A DNA stretch of 64,000 bases, taken from Lachnospiraceae bacterium (GTDB taxonomy: Bacteria; Bacillota; Clostridia; Lachnospirales; Lachnospiraceae). The position numbers and the translations under genes are program-made. The stretch lies in NCBI GenBank assembly GCA_017480195.1, contig JAFVBE010000040.1:1-64000 (forward strand), read 5' to 3'. The notes beneath the pieces are model-generated. The model saw only the letters and a list, made by a program, of their open reading frames with translations, had not been told where the DNA came from and ran no database searches. Within the stretch, counting starts at the first letter, position 1. Each line of letters starts with the position of its first letter. Below are positions 7,679-15,972 of the stretch, one piece after another.

Positions 7679-9781
7679 CTATACATAAAACAACAATTCC
7701 TCATATGTAGGATATGGTAACAAGTGAGTAGGAAGCTTATCCTCTGCCTCATCTGCAACTTTACGAATCTCATCCATTTCAGCCAGAATAATATCGTGGT
7801 AGTAGAATGAAGCTTTATATACATCCTCCTCCGTCAGCTCCTCTGCCTTCTTGGTATCCTCCTTAAGCTTAGCAAGAAGCTCATATATCTTATCATATGC
7901 ATCTGACATAAATGTAAGCTCTGCCTTGCCGGATTTGCTTTCGATACCCGCCGCATCACGCTTAAATTGGATTGTGTTGCTAAGCTCATCCTCGTATGAA
8001 TAGATTGCAGGAAGCACATCATGATTCAACATACTCTGTAAGGTCTTAGCCTCGATATGGATTGTCTTGCAATAATTCTCCACTAATATCTCATATCTTG
8101 ACCTGATTTCTGTCTCAGTGAAAACTCCATGCTTAGTGAACAATGCTATGTTCTTATCAGCCACAAAATGCGGAAGTGCTTCAGGTGTCGACTTCAAGTT
8201 GTAAAGTCCACGCTTCTTAGCTTCTTCAACCCATTCATCAGTATATCCGTTACCATTAAATATAACCTTCTTATGCTTTGCTATTGCACGCCTTACAAGC
8301 TCATATACTGCTGTCTTCATATCGTCTGTATCGGCATTCTTAAGTTCCTCATAGAACTGGCTTAACGCCTCTGCAACTGCCGTATTAAGAATTATATTCG
8401 GACCCGCAACCGAAATCTCCGAACCAAGCATACGGAACTCAAATTTATTGCCCGTAAAAGCAAATGGTGAAGTTCTGTTCCTGTCCGTCGTATCCTTGAA
8501 GAAATGAGGTAAAACTGTTGCACCGGTCTCCATCCTTACTCTATCCTGCTGGTTGAAAAGCTCATCCTTCTCGATAGCCTCAATAATCGCATTTAATTCT
8601 TCACCGAGGAAGATAGATACTATTGCAGGAGGTGCCTCATTTGCTCCGAGTCTGTGGTCGTTTCCTGCACTTGCTACTGATATTCTCATCAAATCCGCAT
8701 AGTCATCAACAGCCTTTATAACCGCCATAAGAAATACCAAAAAAGAAATGTTATCCGCAGGTGTTTTACCCGGTTCAAGAAGATTTAATCCTGTATTCGT
8801 TGACATCGACCAGTTGTTATGCTTTCCCGAACCATTTATGCCTGCAAACGGCTTTTCATGTAAAAGACACGCAAGACCATGCTTATCTGCTACCTTCTTC
8901 ATAAGTTCCATAGTTAGCTGATTGTGGTCAACCGCTACATTGGTTGTATCAAATACAGGCGCCAGCTCGTGCTGTGCAGGTGCAACCTCATTATGCTTTG
9001 TCTTGGCAGGTATACCAAGCTTCCAAAGCTCTTCATCAAGGTCATGCATAAATGCAGATACTCTCGGTTTTAAAGCTCCGAAGTAGTGATCCTCCATCTC
9101 CTGTCCCTTAGGAGGCATCGCACCAAGCAATGTTCTTCCTGTAAATATCAAATCCTTTCTTTGTTTATATAATTCCTTATCAACTAAGAAATACTCCTGC
9201 TCAGGTCCAACAGTTGTCGAAACATATGTAACATCTGTTCTTCCAAGTAAATTAAGTACCTTAGTCGCTTCCTTGCTTAAAGCATCCATCGAACGAAGAA
9301 GTGGGGTCTTCTTGTCAAGTGCTTCTCCGCTGTATGAACAAAACGCTGTCGGAATATAAAGCGTTCCGTCCTTTACAAATGCAGGTGAAGTAGGATCCCA
9401 TGCTGTATATCCTCTTGCTTCAAAGGTTGCCCTAAGCCCTCCTGAAGGAAAGCTTGATGCATCAGGCTCACCCTTTATAAGTTCCTTACCGGAGAAATCC
9501 ATAATGATTTGCCCCTCACCCACAGGAGTTATAAAGCTGTCATGCTTTTCAGCAGTATATCCGGTCATCGGTTGGAACCAGTGTGTATAATGTGTAGCTC
9601 CATTTTCTACTGCCCACTCCTTCATCGCTACTGCAACCGAATTGGCTACATCTAACTCCAAGTGAGTATTATTTTCGATTGTCTTCTTTAATGCTTTGTA
9701 GATGTCCTTTGGAAGCTTATCTCTCATAATCTTGTCATTAAATACTGCACTTCCAAAAAGCTCCGGAATATTCTTTGCCAT
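7679..9781 (-). CDS. glnN: Glutamine synthetase type III
   Basis: 700 residues, the size of GSIII rather than the 440-470 of GSI. The N-terminal [12 protein letters not shown] and GSIII signatures [11 protein letters not shown] and [15 protein letters not shown], with [15 protein letters not shown], are all present. It condenses ammonium with glutamate using ATP in the cytoplasm. AAGGAG lies 8 bases before the ATG; stop TAG. The leader carries a promoter and an immediate terminator-like hairpin (9836-9873), suggesting control by premature termination. It is immediately upstream of purF and the Amt-PII gene, forming a nitrogen-assimilation block. Confidence 0.96.
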   Translation of the reverse strand: MAKNIPELFGSAVFNDKIMRDKLPKDIYKALKKTIENNTHLELDVANSVAVAMKEWAVENGATHYTHWFQPMTGYTAEKHDSFITPVGEGQIIMDFSGKELIKGEPDASSFPSGGLRATFEARGYTAWDPTSPAFVKDGTLYIPTAFCSYSGEALDKKTPLLRSMDALSKEATKVLNLLGRTDVTYVSTTVGPEQEYFLVDKELYKQRKDLIFTGRTLLGAMPPKGQEMEDHYFGALKPRVSAFMHDLDEELWKLGIPAKTKHNEVAPAQHELAPVFDTTNVAVDHNQLTMELMKKVADKHGLACLLHEKPFAGINGSGKHNNWSMSTNTGLNLLEPGKTPADNISFLVFLMAVIKAVDDYADLMRISVASAGNDHRLGANEAPPAIVSIFLGEELNAIIEAIEKDELFNQQDRVRMETGATVLPHFFKDTTDRNRTSPFAFTGNKFEFRMLGSEISVAGPNIILNTAVAEALSQFYEELKNADTDDMKTAVYELVRRAIAKHKKVIFNGNGYTDEWVEEAKKRGLYNLKSTPEALPHFVADKNIALFTKHGVFTETEIRSRYEILVENYCKTIHIEAKTLQSMLNHDVLPAIYSYEDELSNTIQFKRDAAGIESKSGKAELTFMSDAYDKIYELLAKLKEDTKKAEELTEEDVYKASFYYHDIILAEMDEIRKVADEAEDKLPTHLLPYPTYEELLFYV

Positions 9782-9835
9782 AGTAAAAACTCCTTTCGTG
9801 CACCAACATAATTCTGGCTTTGATTATATATAAAT

Positions 9836-9873
9836 AAAAAGGGCGCCTTAGAAGTATTATCTTCTAAAGCGCC
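9836..9873 (-). terminator. Terminator-like hairpin in the glnN leader
   Basis: GGCGCTTTAGAAG pairs with CTTCTAAGGCGCC around a six-base loop (ATAATA), followed on the minus strand by CTTTTTATTT. It lies between the probable glnN promoter and its ATG, so it may act as an attenuator. It could instead end the transcript of the upstream gene that stops at 9961. Confidence 0.7.
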
Positions 9874-9888
9874 TTTGCTTTATGTGTG

Positions 9889-9919
9889 ATAGTATTGCAC
9901 AAATAAAATTATTTGTCAA
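9889..9919 (-). promoter_or_regulatory. Probable glnN promoter
   Basis: On the minus strand TTGACA (9914-9919) is followed by AATACT at 17 bases or TACTAT at 19 bases. The predicted start is only about 15 bases before the leader hairpin. Confidence 0.6.
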
Positions 9920-9960
9920 GAATATTTTTAAAAATTTTTCAGAAAATTTTCATATAAGCT

Positions 9961-10452
9961 TTACATAGCTCTAACATCCTTCTGGATATTCTCAGACTTA
10001 GACATAATAGTCTCACTCTGTGCAGCGATTTCCTGTGTAGCTGCGGCTACATTCTCAATCTTCTCACCCATCTCATTTATGCTGGCTATGAGATACTTAA
10101 TGTCCTCGACACTCTTGCTTATCTTAGGTACTGTCTCAGTCGCATTCTTATTATTAAGGTCAATCATCTCCTGAGTAGAATCAGACAGCTTTCTGATTTC
10201 ATCTGCAACTACTGCGAAGCCTTTACCAAGCTCACCTGCTCTTGCCGCCTCAATATTCGCATTAAGACTTAAGAGACTCGTCTGTGATGCAATATCTGAG
10301 ATGGAATCGTTACTTTCCTTGTATGCATCAATAAATGCTGAGAATATACTAAGTGATTCCGTTAATTCCTTACACTGGTCAAGTATAATCTCTACAGCCT
10401 TTGCAACATCTGAAATCTCCTCTGCAGAGGTATCATTTGCTGCTGCAAGCTG
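9961..10452 (-). pseudogene. Detached methyl-accepting chemotaxis (MCP) signalling tail of the hydrogenase-like gene
   Basis: In the same frame as the upstream hydrogenase-like gene, and directly after its TAG at 10453-10455, an open frame of 163 codons continues to TAA. It encodes a clear MCP signalling core ([13 protein letters not shown] and [14 protein letters not shown]), then a coiled coil with [10 protein letters not shown]. There is no membrane segment. Because the frame is intact up to the stop, the original gene was almost certainly one chimera and the TAG arose by a single change, probably CAG to TAG. An ATG at 10167 could only restart within the second half of the coil. Confidence 0.8.
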
Positions 10453-11898
10453 CTATATGTCACTTCCAAGAGCTCTGAATTCATCTATAACTATATTAAG
10501 GTGCTGATTCTTAATCTCGTGCTCCTCCATAAGTTCCTCATGAGCCTTCTGAATCTCTGCACGCTCCTCATCAGCAACTCCCTTGATATAATGAATACAG
10601 TTCTCCTTGAAGTTCGTGCCATTGTGTATAGCAGTTGCCATTTCTACACAGGTTCTGTAACCACAGCATTCACAGTCGATATGACGGCTTTCTTCCGTCT
10701 TCTTGTTCATATCCATAAAGATATCATCAAGCTGCTGTTCATTAGGTATTTTAACCGTAACACCCTTTGGAGTGTAATTCCTCCAGAAATCTTTATAGTT
10801 AAGATCCTTAAACTGCTCATTATAATACTCAAGCCTCTTCTCGACCGGAAGTGCATAATTCCAACAGTTCTTAGAATCATCCTTCTTGCCAAAGGCTTTC
10901 TTCTTCTCAGGCGTATTATCTACTAACTTATGCATCTTGTCTACTGCAAGGACAATATCGGTATTATCAAGACTCTTATCAGTTCCTGTACCTCTTAAGC
11001 AGCCCTTCTGACAGTTAAGTATATCTACGAATAACGGCTTCTCCTTGTTAGTCTTCATACGCTCCTCATAATGCTTAAGGAACTCATAAGCCTCTGACTC
11101 TCCCTCTACCTGAAGCACGCTGAACTCCTTGCCCAAGAAGAATTCGGCACATTCCTTAAGTCCACCCGGCTTCGGATACATACTTCCAAGACCATATACA
11201 GACTCTTCATCTGCCTCCGGAGCAGAAGCAAGATTACCTCTTATTGCCTCCATCAGCTTCTTAAATGTAACATTATACTTAACATATCCGTTACAATTCG
11301 GATCATTTATCTCAAGATATTTAGCTATACAAGGACTTAAGAATACAAGCTGCTCCGGAACTCTCTTGTATTTCTTAAGATAAATCGCCTCGTCCATCAT
11401 AGGACTATGTAACGGCACAAGATACTGGATAAACTCAGGCTGATATTTCTCTATATAATTAACGATTGCCGGACATGGCTGGCTGACCAGACCATGTTTA
11501 CCCGTCTCAAGAATATAATTTATGTATGACCATGTGGTAATATCAGCACCGAAGCTGACTGAATATACATGTAATACTCCTAATTTTTTAAGATAACCAA
11601 AGACCTTCTTATATTCTCTTGGATAATTCGCAATAAATGCCGGTGCAACAATAACAGAGAACTGCTTGCCATGCTTAAGATCCTCCAGAAATTTATCGGT
11701 ATCATCCATATAATCTCTGGCGTCATGGTTACACGCATGGAAACATGCTCCGCACTTTATACACATTTCATCATCAACTTCAATTCTGGTTCCGTCTGCT
11801 TGATTAGCAAGAATAGTAGGACATTCTCGTATGCAACGATTGCATCCGATACATTTGTCATTAGTAAAAACCAAGCCCCCGCTCTTAGTATCTGCCAT
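10453..11898 (-). CDS. [FeFe]-hydrogenase-like sensor protein, truncated by in-frame TAG
   Basis: 481 residues before the stop. Two [4Fe-4S] sites (C16, 19, 22, 26 and C46, 49, 52, 56) precede a hydrogenase large-subunit domain with altered H-cluster motifs: QPCPAIV for L1, SPCIAKYLE for L2 and NCQKGCLRG for L3. Near residue 420 is a CECCGYRTC iron-sulfur motif. Catalytic hydrogenases have TSCxP, MPCxxK and ExMACxxGC, so this resembles the sensory groups proposed to detect H2 or redox state. The chemoreceptor output domain lies beyond the TAG at 10453, so the product as read would sense but not signal. Own promoter at 11944-11972; AGGGGG ribosome site. Confidence 0.85.
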   Translation of the reverse strand: MADTKSGGLVFTNDKCIGCNRCIRECPTILANQADGTRIEVDDEMCIKCGACFHACNHDARDYMDDTDKFLEDLKHGKQFSVIVAPAFIANYPREYKKVFGYLKKLGVLHVYSVSFGADITTWSYINYILETGKHGLVSQPCPAIVNYIEKYQPEFIQYLVPLHSPMMDEAIYLKKYKRVPEQLVFLSPCIAKYLEINDPNCNGYVKYNVTFKKLMEAIRGNLASAPEADEESVYGLGSMYPKPGGLKECAEFFLGKEFSVLQVEGESEAYEFLKHYEERMKTNKEKPLFVDILNCQKGCLRGTGTDKSLDNTDIVLAVDKMHKLVDNTPEKKKAFGKKDDSKNCWNYALPVEKRLEYYNEQFKDLNYKDFWRNYTPKGVTVKIPNEQQLDDIFMDMNKKTEESRHIDCECCGYRTCVEMATAIHNGTNFKENCIHYIKGVADEERAEIQKAHEELMEEHEIKNQHLNIVIDEFRALGSDI

Positions 11899-11943
11899 AA
11901 GTATCCCCCTTAATTATTAGATTGTATAAGTATTCATAATGAC

Positions 11944-11972
11944 ATTTTACTAAAAAAGCAACAAATGTGCAA
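11944..11972 (-). promoter_or_regulatory. Promoter of hydrogenase-like gene
   Basis: TTGCAC (11967-11972), a 17-base spacer and TAAAAT (11944-11949) on the minus strand, 46 bases before the ATG. Confidence 0.55.
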
Positions 11973-11981
11973 CAATAATTA

Positions 11982-12002
11982 GCATTTTTTAGTGAAAAAT
12001 GC
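11982..12002 (-). terminator. Terminator-like hairpin after azlD
   Basis: GCATTTTT pairs with AAAAATGC with a five-base loop, just past the azlD stop; tail TAATTATTG is a weak U tract. Confidence 0.45.
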
Positions 12003-12008
12003 CAAAAA

Positions 12009-12329
12009 TTATATATATGATATTATAAGTTCTGTAATATAAACCGCCAAACACGCAAAAACTGCAACTATAGTAAGGCTCTTATTTCTATATGCAAGTA
12101 TGACCGCTACTATAAGTCCTGATAATGCCGAAACAAACGAGCTTGTCGCATAAAGTGCCGCCGGCAGAGTCATAGCTGTAAGAACTGCATATGGAATATA
12201 ATATAAAAAAGAGCGTATAAATTTATTCTCTATCTTATGCTTTATCGCTACAAACGGAATAATCCTGATAAGATAGGTTGAACCTGCCATCACAAGCAGA
12301 TATGCAAAAAACTGTGTATTACTCATCAC
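12009..12329 (-). CDS. azlD: Branched-chain amino acid exporter small subunit AzlD
   Basis: 106 residues with four hydrophobic segments and the AzlD-type YLIRIIPF and FIRSFLYYIPYAVL elements. AzlD pairs with AzlC to export branched-chain amino acids or their analogues. Its start overlaps the end of azlC by 11 bases, indicating translational coupling. Confidence 0.9.
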   Translation of the reverse strand: MMSNTQFFAYLLVMAGSTYLIRIIPFVAIKHKIENKFIRSFLYYIPYAVLTAMTLPAALYATSSFVSALSGLIVAVILAYRNKSLTIVAVFACLAVYITELIISYI

Positions 12330-13020
12330 TTACTTCCTCCTTAATCGGAAATAAGACTGCACATATAAGCGCAGCCACTATAGCGCATATACTTATAGAA
12401 AGTCCGCTTGATACCCGATTTAACAATGGTATGTAATAAAACATTGAGCTAAACAAAAATGCAAGCGCAACTGTAATTATGACCGGTCTTGCCTTCTTCA
12501 TCTCCGGCACAACTATCGCTACGAACATTCCGTATATGGCAAGTGCAAGTGCACTCATAACACGCTCCGGAAGTATATTTCCAAGAAGCGCACCTGATAA
12601 GGTTCCTAAGCTCCATCCAATATAAGGTATAACTGCAAGCCCGGCGAAGAAGGAACGCCTTACACTCTCCTCCTGACTGGCAAACGCAAATATCTCATCT
12701 GTCATAAAAAAGCCAAGCAGCCATCTGTATATTCCCTTGAATTTGCTGTCTGCCTTCTGACCTATGGATATCGACATAAAGGAATATCTGATATTAATGG
12801 TTATCTGCGATACAAGCATCTGCCAGTATAGTCCCGGTGAAAGCATCATACTTATACCTGCGAACTGTCCTGCCGAAGTAACGACCGTCATGGATATAAG
12901 CAGAGACTGCCACCATTTAAAGCCATATGATGTAGCAACTATTCCAAATGTAAATGATACTGACAGATAACCAAGACCAATAGGTATACCCGCCTTTAAT
13001 CCTCTTATAAAATCCTTCAT
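12319..13020 (-). CDS. azlC: Branched-chain amino acid exporter large subunit AzlC
   Basis: 233 residues, a normal AzlC length. GIPIGLGYLSVSFTFG near the N-terminus and SAGQFAG near residue 50 are family features, with six to seven membrane helices. Its stop TAA lies inside azlD. It begins 71 bases after the end of the DUF4317 gene and no terminator is seen between them. Confidence 0.92.
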   Translation of the reverse strand: MKDFIRGLKAGIPIGLGYLSVSFTFGIVATSYGFKWWQSLLISMTVVTSAGQFAGISMMLSPGLYWQMLVSQITINIRYSFMSISIGQKADSKFKGIYRWLLGFFMTDEIFAFASQEESVRRSFFAGLAVIPYIGWSLGTLSGALLGNILPERVMSALALAIYGMFVAIVVPEMKKARPVIITVALAFLFSSMFYYIPLLNRVSSGLSISICAIVAALICAVLFPIKEEVSDE

Positions 13021-13091
13021 TTATACTAATCCTGTCATTCTTTTCATATTATAATTTGATATTATTTTCTGCCTCGGTAATTATTAATTTC

Positions 13092-14219
13092 TTATCTGAC
13101 TTTAATGCCGTTTACAATCAATTCCTCATCAACACGTATTACCAGACATTTCTTACCGTCTATCATCTTAGTTTCAATTATATCCATCATATCCGCATCA
13201 ACCTTGATTACAACATTGGAAGTCTTAATCTCGACCTTATTAGCCGGATAGAGATTTTTAACATTGAAATTATTATCATCAGATTTTACATTTTCAAAAT
13301 GCGCATCATAGCGTGTATCGAAATTCTCAAGTCTCGCCTGCTCCACGCCGCTATTCTCAAGTATGTTCTTTATCTCATTTTTAGAAATATTTTCCGAGAC
13401 AGTCGGGTCCTCCTTCTTAGTCTCAATGATGGTACTTAACTCCTCGTGAATATTTTTTACCACCTCGTAATCACATTCTTCCTCTAAGGTTTCTGTAATA
13501 ATTTCATTAAATATATTCTTCTGCACAGGTGCCGGCATAGGTATACGGCAGTTGAGCACATAATTCATAAAGCTTAAATCAAACTCCTTCGAGTCCTTGG
13601 TATAAAGAAGTATATTGTCTCTGTCCTCACATCTTTCAGTAAACGCAGGGAACAAAAATCCCATATCAGGCAGTCCGACCATATAGCTCCTCTCGCTGTT
13701 GTGAAATGTATTCTCAAGCTCGTAATATTCAAGTCCGGGCTTGGACAATTCGACCGGACATATAGCACAAAGTACGAATCTGTAAACCTCCTCGGAAGCA
13801 TCCTCCATCTCAATATTATCATTGGTTATCGAAGGCACATCATAGTTCTGGTACACAAGAATTATAAAATAATTTCCTATATAATTGTAAGAACCTATGA
13901 CCTTATCATAAAACTCCTGAAGCAAGGCATCATCTTTGAGCTCGCTGTCTCTAAGTCTTATAAGAAAATCCCTCTCCCTGTCGTGTGCATCCTCATTAAA
14001 TTCCATATTAAGAAGATTCCTGCCTATCTGTCCTGACAGGGTCTTCCTGAAAATCTCAAAATATTTATGTTGCTCCTCCTCCGGTAAAACTCCAAAGAAT
14101 TCGTCAATATTAGCAAGCTTCTTCTTATCGCCATTCACATAGCAGCCCACAATTTTAGAAATTTGACACTTCTCTATAGTGAATAGCTTTCTTAGCTCAT
14201 TTACCTCTGTTTTATCCAT
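13092..14219 (-). CDS. DUF4317 domain protein, unknown
   Basis: 375 residues matching a Clostridia-specific family that starts MDKTEVNELRKLFT and contains a CYVNGDKK segment followed by FFGVLPEEE. It is cytoplasmic by composition, acidic, with no membrane segment. A C-terminal extension of about 80 residues ends in IRVDEELIVNGIKVR. Function is not known. Promoter at 14255-14283 and AAGGAGG before the ATG; the 53-bp hairpin array lies directly upstream. Confidence 0.8.
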   Translation of the reverse strand: MDKTEVNELRKLFTIEKCQISKIVGCYVNGDKKKLANIDEFFGVLPEEEQHKYFEIFRKTLSGQIGRNLLNMEFNEDAHDRERDFLIRLRDSELKDDALLQEFYDKVIGSYNYIGNYFIILVYQNYDVPSITNDNIEMEDASEEVYRFVLCAICPVELSKPGLEYYELENTFHNSERSYMVGLPDMGFLFPAFTERCEDRDNILLYTKDSKEFDLSFMNYVLNCRIPMPAPVQKNIFNEIITETLEEECDYEVVKNIHEELSTIIETKKEDPTVSENISKNEIKNILENSGVEQARLENFDTRYDAHFENVKSDDNNFNVKNLYPANKVEIKTSNVVIKVDADMMDIIETKMIDGKKCLVIRVDEELIVNGIKVR

Positions 14220-14254
14220 TTGTACCTCCTTACAGTCACAGACCGTGCTTTACC

Positions 14255-14283
14255 ATTGTATATCCTTGGTCATAAAAATACAA
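14255..14283 (-). promoter_or_regulatory. Probable promoter of DUF4317 gene
   Basis: TTGTAT (14278-14283), 17-base spacer, TACAAT (14255-14260) on the minus strand, 36 bases before the ATG. Confidence 0.5.
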
Positions 14284-14340
14284 GTTAAAACTTCCGTTTA
14301 CAGCAATATAAAATACAGATATATAATTACGATTTTTTCC

Positions 14341-14712
14341 TAATTCCGTCCGCATACTTTCATAAAAATATACGGACTAAATCAGCACTTTATCTAATTC
14401 GGTCCGCATGCTTTCATAAAATATACGGACTAAATTAGCGCTTTATCTAATTCGGTCCGCATGCTTTCATAAAATATACGGACTAAATCAGCACTTTGTC
14501 TAATTCGGTCCGCATACTTTCATAAAATATACGGACTAAATTAGCGCTTTATCTAATTCGGTCCGCATGCTTTCATAAAATATACGGACTAAATCAGCAC
14601 TTTGTCTAATTCGGTCCGCATGCTTTCATAAAATATACGGACTAAATTAGCGCTTTATCTAATTCGGTCCGCATACTTTCATAAAATATACAGACTAAAT
14701 CAGTGCATTACT
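14341..14712. repeat. Tandem array of seven 53-bp hairpin units
   Basis: Units start with TAATTC at 14341, 14395, 14448, 14501, 14554, 14607 and 14660; the first is 54 bases and the others 53. Each can fold as GGTCCGCAT against ATACGGACT, or in the shifted register GGACTAAATTAG against CTAATTCGGTCC of the next unit. Units alternate between ATCAGCACTTT and TTAGCGCTTT types. The last unit merges into the hsp20 terminator, which has the same stem sequence. Confidence 0.95.
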
Positions 14713-14727
14713 GATTTAGTCCGTATA
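14687..14727 (-). terminator. Terminator of hsp20
   Basis: TATAC-GACTAAATCAG pairs with CTGATTTAGTC-GTATA around a seven-base loop, 14 bases past the hsp20 stop. It shares its stem with the tandem array units. Confidence 0.7.
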
Positions 14728-14740
14728 GAAGTTATAAGTT

Positions 14741-15184
14741 TTATCCCTCAATCGAGATAAAGTTATCAGCCTCTACCTCAGGCTTAGCCTCTGCCTTAGG
14801 GACATTGAGCTTCAAGATACCATTCTCAAAATTCGCCTTAATATCCTCTTTAGTCATATTGTTACCTACATAGAAGCTTCTTCTGCACTCGCCGTAATAT
14901 CTCTCCTTGCGGATGTACTTGCCTTCCTCGTTCTTCTCATCATTTGACTCGTCATGCTTTGCAGAGATTGTAAGATAACCATTCTTAAGCTCAGCCTTGA
15001 TATCCTCCTTGTTAAATCCCGGAAGCTCCATATCCAACTGATAGTGGTCATCGAACTCCTTTACATCTGTGCTCATACCATATGAGCTGTTGCTCTTTAC
15101 ATAGCTTGGAAAGCTTCTGAACATATCTCCAAAACCATCAAAGAAATCTGAAACAAAATCATTATAAATACTTGGTGCTAACAT
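14741..15184 (-). CDS. Hsp20/alpha-crystallin small heat shock protein
   Basis: 147 residues. The N-terminal arm (DFFDGFGDMFRSFPS) is followed by the alpha-crystallin domain from about residue 38, with DYQLDMELPGF-type strands, the GYLTISAKH strand and the conserved NGILKLNVPKAE near the end. It is an ATP-independent chaperone that forms oligomers and holds unfolded proteins. AAAGGAGG precedes the ATG. A CIRCE element overlaps its promoter, so HrcA should repress it. Confidence 0.95.
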   Translation of the reverse strand: MLAPSIYNDFVSDFFDGFGDMFRSFPSYVKSNSSYGMSTDVKEFDDHYQLDMELPGFNKEDIKAELKNGYLTISAKHDESNDEKNEEGKYIRKERYYGECRRSFYVGNNMTKEDIKANFENGILKLNVPKAEAKPEVEADNFISIEG

Positions 15185-15279
15185 AAGTCATTCCTCCTTT
15201 AAAATAAAACCTCTATTAATAATTTTCTCAAATAGCACTTTTATTATTCAATGTTATATATGTGTTATTTGTTATATTT

Positions 15280-15308
15280 AATGTAGCACATATTATTAGC
15301 CAAGTCAA
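15280..15308 (-). promoter_or_regulatory. Sigma-A promoter of hsp20
   Basis: TTGACT (15303-15308), 17-base spacer, TACATT (15280-15285) on the minus strand. Confidence 0.75.
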
Positions 15309-15322
15309 GCGTTGAGTGCTAA
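15296..15322 (-). promoter_or_regulatory. CIRCE operator (HrcA site), one arm degenerate
   Basis: On the minus strand TTAGCACTC, 9 bases, CTTGGCTAA. The first arm is perfect and the second keeps only the outer GCTAA. The 9-base spacing is exact and the -35 box lies inside it. Confidence 0.75.
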
Positions 15323-15547
15323 TTTTTTGTGAAAATTTTGTGAACTCTTATATTATAATGATTTAATAGAATTGAAATATAACTAATTTGACTATAGAAT
15401 TGTTAAAAACAATGTATTTTACTGTATAATTTAATGGATTTCATACGGAAAATGATTTATAATACTTAAAAATAGATTTATAACACAAAAGCTATAATAT
15501 TTTTATATTATGATAAAAACTATTCAACTTCATCCGTAGGAGAACAT

Positions 15548-15934
15548 ATGAGAGACATTAATATATATTTCTATACAAAGGATACTGCTAAGGCAGATCA
15601 GATTTCAAAAATCACTGCCGGTCTTGGCTTAAAATCCACCACACTTTCAAGCAGTGATATTAATAAGACCGTATCTGAATTAGTAGGTATGCCGATACTA
15701 AATCCTGATATGGCAGTTTCAACTAACATAAAAGCTCCTGCCCTATGGGCATTGCCAGAGATAATTATCTTCTTCGGTGTATCGGATGAAAAGCTTGATA
15801 GTTTCCTTGCCGAGTACACCAAAAGCGGCTTGGAAAAAATCAAACTCAAAGCCATCGTTACACCAACCAACTTAAGCTGGACATTATATTATCTGGCAGA
15901 GCATATAAGAGAAGAGGCTAATCGTTTTGGATAA
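15548..15934 (+). CDS. DUF3783 domain protein
   Basis: 128 residues. The second half has the DUF3783 pattern: FFGVSDEKLDSFLAEY followed by KLKAIVTPTNLSWT. The first half, IYFYTKDTAKADQI, looks like a small alpha/beta fold. The role of the family is not known; it is small and cytoplasmic. TAGGAG lies 7 bases before the ATG. Monocistronic, closed by a bidirectional terminator shared with the convergent diguanylate cyclase gene. Confidence 0.75.
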   Translation: MRDINIYFYTKDTAKADQISKITAGLGLKSTTLSSSDINKTVSELVGMPILNPDMAVSTNIKAPALWALPEIIIFFGVSDEKLDSFLAEYTKSGLEKIKLKAIVTPTNLSWTLYYLAEHIREEANRFG

Positions 15935-15971
15935 AAAAGCTGTCACACTATACATAGTATGACAGCTTTTT
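15935..15971. terminator. Bidirectional terminator
   Basis: AAAAAGCTGTCA pairs with TGACAGCTTTTT between two convergent genes, with T tracts both ways. Confidence 0.85.
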
Positions 15972-15972
15972 G

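Noticed and set aside
9836..9873. ANTAR antiterminator target in the glnN leader
   Set aside because: The loop has six bases but lacks G at position 4, and no second such hairpin precedes it.
10453..10455. UAG recoded as an amino acid
   Set aside because: UAG is the true terminal stop of glnN (7679-7681) and of the lipoprotein gene (1810-1812), so general recoding is unlikely; readthrough at a single site cannot be excluded.
14341..14712. CRISPR-like direct repeats
   Set aside because: The units abut each other with no unique spacers of even length and no cas genes are near; it is a plain tandem hairpin array.
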